64,000 nucleotides of DNA from Salinibacter ruber DSM 13855 (lineage in GTDB: Bacteria > Bacteroidota > Rhodothermia > Rhodothermales > Salinibacteraceae), in NCBI RefSeq assembly GCF_000013045.1, contig NC_007677.1:3487824-3551823 (forward strand). The letters run 5' to 3'. Both the position numbers and the translations under genes were made by a program. Positions within the stretch are counted from its first letter, which is position 1. Each line of letters begins with the position of its first letter. Positions 27,003-35,245 of the stretch are shown piece after piece. Under the pieces are notes generated by a model. It worked only from the letters and a program-made list of their open reading frames with translations. It searched no databases and was not told where the DNA came from.

Positions 27003-28538
27003 ATGTACCGACGCCTTCTCTCCAGCCTCCTTGCGGCCGTCGTCCTCACCGCCCTCTTCACGGGGTGCGATAGCTTCCTGCAGAAATCGCCGCAGGGCGA
27101 ACTGACCTCCGAGAATTTCTTCCGGAATGGGGAGGACGCCCAGCGGGCCCTGAATTCGGTATACGACTACGCCCAGGCGCGGTCGTTCGACTTCTTCCCG
27201 CCCTATCCCATGATTTTTGGCTCCATCGCCTCAGACAACGCCACGAAAGGTGGAGAAAGCGGGAGCGATCAGATCTCGGTCCAGCGCGTGGAGCAGTTCA
27301 ATCCGCGCCCCACAGACCCGTACATCACCTCTACGTGGAATACGATGTACACGGGCATCTACCGGGCGAACCTCGTGATTGCGAACGTGCCGGACATCGA
27401 GAGCATGAGCGCCAGTCAGCGCGAGCAGATTGTGGGGGAGGCGAAGTTTCTGCGCGCATACTTCCACTTCTACGCGCTGAAGATGTACGGCCTGGGTAAC
27501 GACCGGGCCAACGACGGGCCGGGCATTCCCCTGATTACCGAGCCGCTTCCAGCTTCGGATGCCGACGTGCCCCGCACGTCGGAGGCGGAGGTGTGGGCAC
27601 AGATCGAGACAGACCTGCAGGATGCCGCCACCGCGATGGGGCCCACTGCGCCGGACCTGGGCCGGGCCACGGAGGGCGCCGCGAAGGCGTTGCGCGTGGA
27701 GGCACACGTCTTCCAGGAAGAGTGGAGCGACGCGCAGACCCTGGCCAGGGAAATCATCGACTCGGGCCGCTACAGCCTCGACCCAGACTACAGCCGCGTC
27801 TTTGACCAGCGTGGAGAGTTTGGCCCTGGGTCGGTCTTCGAAATTAACCATGTGGACCTCTCGAGTGCTCTAGAGGGCACGGTCGGGACCATCTACCAGA
27901 ACAGCCGGGACACCTGGGGCTACGGATTCAACTGTCCCACTCAGGCGCTCTATGACGCCTTTGAGGCCAATGACCCACGCCGAGATGCTACCATCATCGA
28001 GAGCGGCGAGACGATTACCGGTCCGGAGGGTAACACCGAAACGGTTGAAGTCGTCGGGGCCTGTGCCGCTAACGGTCCCGATGGATACCTCAACGAAAAG
28101 ATGTGGCTGCCGGCCGCACGCCAGCCCTCTGGCCCCCGCAAGGGTCCCACGAATCGGCGCGTCATCCGCTACGCCCACGTGCTGCTGTGGCACGCGGAAG
28201 CCGCCAATGAGAACGGCGATCCGCAGGCGGCACTGGAATCGCTGAACAAGGTGCGCGCCCGGGCCCGTGACGATGACGACGATCCGTCGAACGATCCGGA
28301 TGGGGTCCTCCCCGACATCACGACCGCCAACCAGAGCGAGCTCCGCGACATCATCTGGCACGAGCAGCGGGTGGAGTTCGCGATGGAGTACCAGCGCTTC
28401 TTCAACCTCGTGCGACAGGGGCGCACTGACTTGATGGCCGACGATGGATTTCAGGAGGGCGTCAACGAGCGCTTCCCCATTCCGCAGGAGCAACTCGACC
28501 AGGGCACGGCGCTCGACCAGAATCCCGGGTACGAGTAG
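27003..28538 (+). CDS. SusD/RagB glycan-binding lipoprotein (glucan locus)
   Basis: A 511-residue surface lipoprotein that closes over SusC and binds the oligosaccharide. Lipobox FTGC gives Cys22, followed by DSFLQKSPQGELTSENFF, the standard SusD opening. TPR-like helices include REQIVGEAKFLRAYFHFYALKMYG and an alignment-typical AHVLLWHAEAANENG. The C-terminus has the usual FNLVRQGR segment. It lies 82 bases after its SusC partner and 92 bases before the next lipoprotein gene. Confidence 0.95.
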   Translation: MYRRLLSSLLAAVVLTALFTGCDSFLQKSPQGELTSENFFRNGEDAQRALNSVYDYAQARSFDFFPPYPMIFGSIASDNATKGGESGSDQISVQRVEQFNPRPTDPYITSTWNTMYTGIYRANLVIANVPDIESMSASQREQIVGEAKFLRAYFHFYALKMYGLGNDRANDGPGIPLITEPLPASDADVPRTSEAEVWAQIETDLQDAATAMGPTAPDLGRATEGAAKALRVEAHVFQEEWSDAQTLAREIIDSGRYSLDPDYSRVFDQRGEFGPGSVFEINHVDLSSALEGTVGTIYQNSRDTWGYGFNCPTQALYDAFEANDPRRDATIIESGETITGPEGNTETVEVVGACAANGPDGYLNEKMWLPAARQPSGPRKGPTNRRVIRYAHVLLWHAEAANENGDPQAALESLNKVRARARDDDDDPSNDPDGVLPDITTANQSELRDIIWHEQRVEFAMEYQRFFNLVRQGRTDLMADDGFQEGVNERFPIPQEQLDQGTALDQNPGYE

Positions 28539-28630
28539 CCCCTCGCAGGACGAGTGTCCCGGCCCGCCCTTGCACTTCACACGTATTCTTGACCATCAGA
28601 GGCCCGGCTTTACAGGGCCCGTTGCCTGCC

Positions 28631-29545
28631 ATGACCCACGACTCCTCCTACGCCCACCAGGTGCTGCGCTTCTTGCTGATTGTCGTCGCCGCCGGCCTCG
28701 TGCTGGCGGGGTGCGACTCGGGCCCCGCCACGGACACGGCGGACGGTGTGATTGCGCCTGTGACTCCCCAGATCGACTTCCGCGTTCAGCCAGACCTCTC
28801 GCAGTCCGATACCCTCACGCTGGAATACCAGGGCCTCAGCGAACGTCCTCGTCCTGACACCGCCAGTTTGCCCGACGTTTATACCGTAGAGGTGGGCAAA
28901 GAGAACGGCACTCCGGCCGACGGATCAAGTTCATTCCTTGTCACCTTCACAGGTCCCCGCCAGTCCGGAAACTACGCTTCCCCGATCCGCTTCCGCGCCG
29001 GGGGCGTAACCGCCACGGTCCGGTTTGCTGGCACGGTGATCGGCCCGCAGACCATTGCCGACTTTGAAAGTGGAACGGAGGGATTCTTCGCTTTCGGCGG
29101 ACCGGGCATCAGCCAGGAGGAGGGCCAGCTCCGCATTGACGGCACCAACCTGGGCGGCGTGGGCGTCTTCCCGGGTATCTCGAAGCCGTTCAGTGCACCA
29201 ACGAACTTCGAGGACACGCCGGTCGTGGAGATGCGCATTCGCGCGACGGCGTCGAGTGACGGTCCAGCCGTCATCCGCACGGCGCTCAACGGAGCGGGCG
29301 ACAACGCAGATGCCAACGTCACCGTGCCTGAACTCGTAGCGGAGGTGCCAGCCGACGGGGAGTACGCGACCTACTACTTCGACTTCCGAGGCAACTTTCA
29401 GCAGTTCGACGGGGTGCCCGTAGACCCGACGCAGATGGGAGAAATCGTGCTCCTACTCAATGACAACAACCCGAACACCTTCACGGGAACGATCTACATC
29501 GACGAAATCCGCCGGCGCCCCGTGATCCCGGAGTCTAGCAATTAG
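28631..29545 (+). CDS. Surface lipoprotein with carbohydrate-binding-like domain
   Basis: A 304-residue lipoprotein; ATG 28631 precedes a hydrophobic signal with lipobox LAGC. The N-terminal half looks beta-sandwich-like and resembles SusE-type linker domains. The C-terminal half (from about residue 145) begins IADFESGTEGFFAFGGPG and ends with LLLNDNNPNTFTGTIYIDEIRR, the jelly-roll pattern of cellulose/glucan-binding modules that often precede or accompany beta-glucanases. Position directly after SusD suggests an auxiliary glycan-capture protein (SusE/SusF role). No catalytic motif is seen. Family assignment is by pattern, not by search. Confidence 0.65.
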   Translation: MTHDSSYAHQVLRFLLIVVAAGLVLAGCDSGPATDTADGVIAPVTPQIDFRVQPDLSQSDTLTLEYQGLSERPRPDTASLPDVYTVEVGKENGTPADGSSSFLVTFTGPRQSGNYASPIRFRAGGVTATVRFAGTVIGPQTIADFESGTEGFFAFGGPGISQEEGQLRIDGTNLGGVGVFPGISKPFSAPTNFEDTPVVEMRIRATASSDGPAVIRTALNGAGDNADANVTVPELVAEVPADGEYATYYFDFRGNFQQFDGVPVDPTQMGEIVLLLNDNNPNTFTGTIYIDEIRRRPVIPESSN

Positions 29546-29590
29546 CTTCCACGCGGGGCGCACCCTTTTTCCGCAGCCTACGCTCCTGCC

Positions 29591-30715
29591 ATGTACACAA
29601 TGCTCCTGTATCTACGACCGTTCGCCGTTGCTCTGCCACTGTTCTTCGCCACCGGGTGCGACTCGGGGGGAGGAAACGGAGGTACGGAGTCCAATACCGC
29701 TCCGACCGCCACGTTTAGCGTGTCTTCCAACAGGCCCACCGCCGGAACTGAGGTGCAATTCGACGCTACCGGCTCCAGCGACGCGGAAGGCGGCATTACC
29801 TCCTACGAGTGGTCCATCGGAGAAACGACGAAAACGGGTGCGCAGGTGCGCCACACTTTCCCAGAAACCGTAGAGAACAAGTACGGGGAGAACGCACGCT
29901 ACGAGGTGACTCTCACGGTGACGGACGCGAACGGGGCCACCGACGACGCTTCGAAGAGCGTGCGCGTCGCTCCCATCAACGCCACCGTCACCTGGAAGCA
30001 GGTCTGGGGCGACGAGTTTGAGGGACAGGGCCTCCCGAACTCGGACAAGTGGTACTATGAAACCGGTGGCGACGGTTGGGGCAATCAGGAGCAGCAGTAC
30101 TACACGGAAAATGACCCAGAAAATGCACGTTTAGAAAACGGCAATCTCGTCATCGAGGCTCGTAAGGAATCCTATCAGGGCAACGCCTACACGTCGGCCC
30201 GCCTCAACAGCGAGGCGTCCTGGAAATACGGCCGCTTCGAGATTCGGGCTAAGCTGCCGGGCGGACGGGGTACGTGGCCGGCCCTCTGGATGCTGGCCGA
30301 CGAGGACACCTATGGCGACCAGTACTGGCCGGACAATGGCGAAATGGACATCATGGAGCACGTAGGGTACGACGCGGGCGTGATCCACGGCACCATCCAC
30401 ACCGAGGCGTTCAACCACATCAACGACACCGATAAAGGCGGCTCGATCACTGTGCCCGACGCCACGTCCGCCTTCCACGAATACACCATGGAGTGGACCC
30501 CCAGCGAGATCCGCGTCTTCGTCGACGGGGAGCGGTACTTCACCTTCCGGAACCGCGAGCAGTACGGCTGGGAGGAATGGCCCTTCGACCAGAAATTCCA
30601 CCTCCTGATGAACATCGCCGTCGGCGGGACCTGGGGCGGGGCCGAGGGCATTGACGACTCGGCATTTCCCGAGCGCATGGTAATCGACTACGTACGGGTG
30701 TACAAGCCCGAGTAG
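29591..30715 (+). CDS. GH16 endo-beta-glucanase (laminarinase-like) lipoprotein with PKD domain
   Basis: A 374-residue surface enzyme. Lipobox ATGC (Cys23), a Gly/Asn linker, then a PKD domain (about 36-126, NRPTAGTEVQFDATGSSDAE). The GH16 domain (about 133-374) has the bacterial catalytic motif ExDxxE as GEMDIMEHVG: E251 nucleophile, D253, E256 acid/base. Flanking signatures WKYGRFEIRAKLPGGRGTWPAL and LMNIAVGGTWGG are those of endo-1,3-beta-glucanases. It would cut laminarin or mixed-linkage glucan at the cell surface for SusCD uptake. It lies 45 bases after the previous lipoprotein gene. Confidence 0.93.
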   Translation: MYTMLLYLRPFAVALPLFFATGCDSGGGNGGTESNTAPTATFSVSSNRPTAGTEVQFDATGSSDAEGGITSYEWSIGETTKTGAQVRHTFPETVENKYGENARYEVTLTVTDANGATDDASKSVRVAPINATVTWKQVWGDEFEGQGLPNSDKWYYETGGDGWGNQEQQYYTENDPENARLENGNLVIEARKESYQGNAYTSARLNSEASWKYGRFEIRAKLPGGRGTWPALWMLADEDTYGDQYWPDNGEMDIMEHVGYDAGVIHGTIHTEAFNHINDTDKGGSITVPDATSAFHEYTMEWTPSEIRVFVDGERYFTFRNREQYGWEEWPFDQKFHLLMNIAVGGTWGGAEGIDDSAFPERMVIDYVRVYKPE

Positions 30716-30910
30716 CGATCCTGCCTGCCCTTACCCCGGCAGATCTTAGTCCCCCGCCCCACAGGAGTACTCGCGTTCTACAGTCACAGCGCACCCGCAC
30801 GGCCGGATCGGATGTAGGTCGGGGGCTAGAGCGACGTTTTTATCGGAGGGGCGGAGCAGAGCTGGCCGACCGATCCGTTTCCACCACGAATCTTCCCCAC
30901 ATCGAATCGG

Positions 30911-33511
30911 ATGAACGTCTCCTTACCCACAGACTGGGCACGTTTCCTGCTCGCTGCCTCGGTGCTGCTGGCAGGGTGTGCCGACACGCGTCCCACCACC
31001 ACGAACGACACGATGGCCGACACCTCTCCTCCTGACACGACGATGGAATCCGACGCCGTGGGCCAAACAGGGCAACAGGCCGACCCCGAGGGGCGCCGCA
31101 TGGCGCTCGATCGTGACGTCTCGCTGCTGAAGAGCCCACAGCCGCCCGTCAGCGCCTCGGTCCGGAGCAGCGGCGCGTTCGCCCAGGGCATTCTGGATGA
31201 CTCTGTCACGACCAGCGTCGAGAACGTAGAGGCGCGGGTTGACTCCCTTCTCAATGAGATGACGCTGGAGGAGAAGGTGGGACAAATGACCCAGCTCACC
31301 CTCAGCATGGTTTCAAAGGACCCGCACCAGGATAACCCTTCGGCGATCCGCGAGCATGAGCTGAGTCCGGAGAAGCTGCGCAACGTGGTCGTGGAGCACC
31401 ACGTGGGCTCCATCCTGAACGTGACGGGACAGGCGTTCTCCGTCGGCCACTGGGCGGAAGTCATTCGCCAGGTGCAGCGGACGGCCATGGAGGAGACGCG
31501 TCTTGGTATACCAATCCTGTACGGCATCGACGCGGTCCACGGCGCCAACTATACACGGGAGGCCGTGCTCTTTCCTCAGAATCAGGGCCTGGCGGCCACC
31601 TGGAATCCGGCGCTCGCCCAGGAGACGGCGGCCATCACGGCCCGCGACGTGCGCGCCTCTGGCATTCCGTGGAATTTCGCGCCAGTGCTCGATATGGGAC
31701 GGGAGCCGCGCTGGCCCCGCCTCTACGAAACGTTCAGTGAGGATGCGCACTTGACCAACGTCATGGGTCTCGGTATGCTGCGGGGCTACCAGGGCACTGA
31801 TGTGAGCAACGCTTCCCGCGTGGCCGGTACGCTGAAGCATTTCGTGGGGTACTCCGTCCCTGAGTCTGGACTGGACCGCACTCCGGCGCGGATTTCGGAC
31901 ATCGAGATGCGTGAGCACCAGCTGAAACCGTTCCGGAAGGCCATCGACGCGGGCGCCAAGTCCATCATGATCAACTCCGGCGAGGTCAACGGCGTGCCCG
32001 CCCACGCCAGTTCGTACCTCTTGCAAGACGTGCTCCGCGAGGAGCTCGGCTTTGAGGGCGTAGCGGTCAGCGACTGGCTCGACGTGAAGAAGCTCGTGAA
32101 CGTGCACCACGTTGCCGATAACGAGCGGGAAGCGACCAAGATGGCTGTGATGGCGGGTATGGACATGAGCATGGTGCCCACTGACCTCTCGTTTTACGAC
32201 CACCTGGTGTCGCTGGTGCGGGACGGGGAAGTCCCCGAGTCGCGCATCAACGAGGCGGTCCGGCGCATCCTGCGGCTCAAGTTCCAGACCGGTCTCTTTG
32301 AGGAGCCGCTGCGTGGGCTGGAGCAGGCCGAACAGGTCGGAAGCACGCGCGACCGGCGCGTCTCGCTCCAGGCGGCCCGCGAGTCGGTGACGCTGCTCCG
32401 CAACCGCGAGACGGACCAAGGCACCCCTCTTCTGCCCCTGTCCGACACCCAGGACGTGCTCGTGACCGGCCCCACGGCCCACTCCATGCAGTCGATGCAC
32501 AACGGCTGGTCGTACACGTGGCAGGGCGGTGGGGCCGCACAGAAGATGTTTCCAGAAGAGCGCCCTACGCTTATGGAGGCCGTCCGTGAGCGGGTAGGCA
32601 CAGATGGAATGACCTACGTGCCCGGCGCTACGCTTACAGATCCCGAGCAGGTGGACGAGGCCGTGGCCGCCGCCCGAGAGGCCGACGTGGCCGTGGTGGC
32701 CCTAGGCGAGGGTGCCTACGCGGAAACCCCGGGCAACCTCAACGACATGGCCCTGCCTCCCGCCCAGCGCACGCTCCTCCACCGGGTTGCCGATACGGGC
32801 ACGCCGGTGGCCCTGGTGCTGATTCAGGGACGCCCGCGCCTCTTGAACGATACGGCCGACCTGCCGGACGCCGTGCTGACGGCATACAACCCGGGTCCTG
32901 AGGGTGGGCAGGCACTCATGGAAGTCATGTACGGAGCTGTCAATCCCAGCGGCCACCTGCCCTACACCTACCCGCGCTCGTCGGTAGGCATGCGGACGTA
33001 CGACCGCAAGTACAGCGAGAACCAGGACCGGCAGGGTGGCATGAGCGGCTTTGACCCGCTCTTCTCTTTCGGGCACGGGCTGTCCTACACGCGCTTCGAC
33101 TACAGCGACCTCACGGTGAGCCGCGACTCAATGACGACCGGCGCGCTCCAGAACGGCGGGCAGGTTGAGGTCGAGGTCACCGTCACCAATGCCGGCGAAC
33201 GGCGAGGCCAGGACGTGGCCCAACTCTACCTGAGCGACCTCGTCGCCAGCGTCACGCCGTCTGTGAAGGAGCTCACCCGCTTTGCGAAGATAGATCTCGC
33301 GCCCGGCGAGCGCACGCGACTCTCGTTCTCGCTGCGGACCGACGACTTCAGCTTCATCGGGCGCGACGGTGAGCCAGTGGTAGAGCCTGGGACCTTTCGG
33401 GTGGCGGTTCACAACCTCAGCACCTCCGTGGACCTCGTTGGCGACCGGTTCCTCACGGAGGGGCCGAACCGTTCTCCGGAAGAGCAAGGCACGACGTCCT
33501 CTCTTAAGTAA
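30911..33511 (+). CDS. GH3 beta-glucosidase lipoprotein
   Basis: An 866-residue exo-acting glycosidase. Lipobox LLAGC (Cys23) anchors it in the envelope. After an Asp/Thr/Pro-rich linker of about 85 residues comes the TIM-barrel domain (EARVDSLLNEMTLEEKVGQMTQL; GIDAVHGANYTREAVLFPQN) with the catalytic nucleophile D388 in GVAVSDWLDV. An alpha/beta sandwich follows (DVAVVALGEGAYAETPGNLNDMALP), and a fibronectin-like C-terminal domain (about 735-850, SFGHGLSYTRFDYSDL). It would hydrolyse beta-glucan oligosaccharides to glucose in the periplasm or at the surface. It completes the degradative set with the GH16. Confidence 0.95.
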   Translation: MNVSLPTDWARFLLAASVLLAGCADTRPTTTNDTMADTSPPDTTMESDAVGQTGQQADPEGRRMALDRDVSLLKSPQPPVSASVRSSGAFAQGILDDSVTTSVENVEARVDSLLNEMTLEEKVGQMTQLTLSMVSKDPHQDNPSAIREHELSPEKLRNVVVEHHVGSILNVTGQAFSVGHWAEVIRQVQRTAMEETRLGIPILYGIDAVHGANYTREAVLFPQNQGLAATWNPALAQETAAITARDVRASGIPWNFAPVLDMGREPRWPRLYETFSEDAHLTNVMGLGMLRGYQGTDVSNASRVAGTLKHFVGYSVPESGLDRTPARISDIEMREHQLKPFRKAIDAGAKSIMINSGEVNGVPAHASSYLLQDVLREELGFEGVAVSDWLDVKKLVNVHHVADNEREATKMAVMAGMDMSMVPTDLSFYDHLVSLVRDGEVPESRINEAVRRILRLKFQTGLFEEPLRGLEQAEQVGSTRDRRVSLQAARESVTLLRNRETDQGTPLLPLSDTQDVLVTGPTAHSMQSMHNGWSYTWQGGGAAQKMFPEERPTLMEAVRERVGTDGMTYVPGATLTDPEQVDEAVAAAREADVAVVALGEGAYAETPGNLNDMALPPAQRTLLHRVADTGTPVALVLIQGRPRLLNDTADLPDAVLTAYNPGPEGGQALMEVMYGAVNPSGHLPYTYPRSSVGMRTYDRKYSENQDRQGGMSGFDPLFSFGHGLSYTRFDYSDLTVSRDSMTTGALQNGGQVEVEVTVTNAGERRGQDVAQLYLSDLVASVTPSVKELTRFAKIDLAPGERTRLSFSLRTDDFSFIGRDGEPVVEPGTFRVAVHNLSTSVDLVGDRFLTEGPNRSPEEQGTTSSLK

Positions 33512-33735
33512 CGGCTCTTACAGTAACGGCAAGTCGACAGGAACGGTGCATGTCAACGTGCCGGGCGTGAACGGTTGCCTCCTGAGCGGTGCTGCGACGA
33601 TGCAGAGACCCGGCTACAGCCACCCGGCCACGGCCTCGTGTAAGCGCGCTGCTCTCTCAGGAGGTGCCGTTCCAGCGTCGGCTCTCCCCAAATACCCGTC
33701 CGCCCCTCGCTCTTTTCGTTGCAGTCGATTCCGTC

Positions 33736-35193
33736 ATGCCCGACCCCACTGCCGACTCCTCTTCTGAGGCCAATGAGGAAGTACTCACCGGAAACGTCCT
33801 CAAAATCGTCCTCTTGTCCCTGTCCGCTGCGCTCGGCGGGTTCCTGTTCGGGTTCGACAGCGGAGTCATCAACGGGACGGTGGAGGCGATCCAGAGTGAT
33901 TTTGGAGCTGGGGAGGTCGTCACGGGCTTTAACGTGGCGTCGATGCTATTGGGGAGCGCGGTGGGCGCCTTCTTCGCGGGCAACTTGGCTGACAAGGTCG
34001 GCCGGCGGCCCACGCTCATCCTCACGGCCCTCGCCTTTATGGTGAGCGCCTGGGGCTCCGGGGCCGCAGGGGGATCGGTGCCCTTCGTGGCCGCCCGCCT
34101 GATCGGCGGGCTAGCAGTGGGAGCAGCGAGCATTCTCGCCCCCGCCTACATCAGCGAAATTGCTCCGTCCAGCATTCGGGGCAGCCTAGCCACGCTCCAA
34201 CAGCTCATGATCGTGGTGGGGCTTTTCGTGGCCTTTCTCAACAACTACCTGATCGCGCAGGCTGCCGGAAGCGCCGCCAACGCGTTCTGGATGGGCTTCG
34301 ACGCGTGGCAATGGATGTACTGGATGGAGCTAATTCCCGCCAGCGTATTTTTTCTTTCCCTCCTCGCGATTCCGGAGTCTCCCCGCTACCTGGTGGCCGC
34401 GAACCGGGAGGAAGAGGCCGCCTCCGTGCTCGACAGCCTGGGCACGGCCACCAACGTGAAGGAGAAGCTCGCCGACATTCGGTCGACCTTGAACGACGAG
34501 CGGCGCCCGCGCCTCACGGACGTGATTCAGGAGCACACCGGTCGGATTCACCCCCTGCTGTGGGCCGGCATTGGGCTGGCGGCCCTGCAGCAGTTGACCG
34601 GAATCAACGTAGTGTTTTACTACGGGGGGACGCTCTGGCAGGCCGCCGGCTTTACCGAGGCAAGCGCTCTGCTGACGAACGTCGTCAACGGCTCGGTAAA
34701 CGTCGTCTTTACCTTCGTGGCGATTGCCCTGATCGACCGGGTGGGGCGTCGGCCCCTTCTGCTCGTGGGCTCGATCGGGCAGGCCCTCATGCTCGGCGTC
34801 ATGGCGTACGTCTTCGCCACGGCGGCGCAGGGCGGGGCTGGCGGCATCGAAATGCAGGGGAATCAAGGGGTCGTAGCACTGGTGGCCGCGAACGCATACA
34901 TTGCGTTTTTCGCCTTCTCCTGGGGCCCGGTCATGTGGGTTATGCTCGGCGAGATGTTTCCGAACCGGTTCCGCGGCGCCGCCCTCTCGATCTGCGGCCT
35001 GGTGCAGTGGCTCTCCAACTTTCTGGTCACGTGGACCTTTCCCATTCTTTTGGGGTCCATCGGGCTTGGCATCTCGTACGGCATCTACGCGGCGTTCGGA
35101 GTCGTGGCCTTCGTCTTCGTGAAGCTGTTCATCGACGAGACAAAGGGCCGCTCGCTGGAGGACATGTCTCGGGAGGCCGATGCGGCCGCGTAG
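33736..35193 (+). CDS. MFS sugar porter
   Basis: A 485-residue inner-membrane transporter of the sugar-porter family with 12 helices. ATG 33736 was chosen because the in-frame upstream part is Arg/Pro-rich and the family N-terminus begins MPDPTADSSSEANEEVLTGN then SLSAALGGFLFGFDSGVING. Signatures are DKVGRRPTLI (loop 2-3), IPESPRYLVAANREEEA after helix 6, GINVVFYYGG in helix 7, DRVGRRPLLL (loop 8-9) and FIDETKGRSLEDM at the end. It probably imports glucose liberated by the GH3 enzyme, alongside the sodium symporter encoded at the other end of the locus. Confidence 0.93.
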   Translation: MPDPTADSSSEANEEVLTGNVLKIVLLSLSAALGGFLFGFDSGVINGTVEAIQSDFGAGEVVTGFNVASMLLGSAVGAFFAGNLADKVGRRPTLILTALAFMVSAWGSGAAGGSVPFVAARLIGGLAVGAASILAPAYISEIAPSSIRGSLATLQQLMIVVGLFVAFLNNYLIAQAAGSAANAFWMGFDAWQWMYWMELIPASVFFLSLLAIPESPRYLVAANREEEAASVLDSLGTATNVKEKLADIRSTLNDERRPRLTDVIQEHTGRIHPLLWAGIGLAALQQLTGINVVFYYGGTLWQAAGFTEASALLTNVVNGSVNVVFTFVAIALIDRVGRRPLLLVGSIGQALMLGVMAYVFATAAQGGAGGIEMQGNQGVVALVAANAYIAFFAFSWGPVMWVMLGEMFPNRFRGAALSICGLVQWLSNFLVTWTFPILLGSIGLGISYGIYAAFGVVAFVFVKLFIDETKGRSLEDMSREADAAA

Positions 35194-35245
35194 GCCTCCG
35201 TCTCTGGGTTCGCCCCCACCTCCCCTTCCTACGTCCCGTCTTCAA

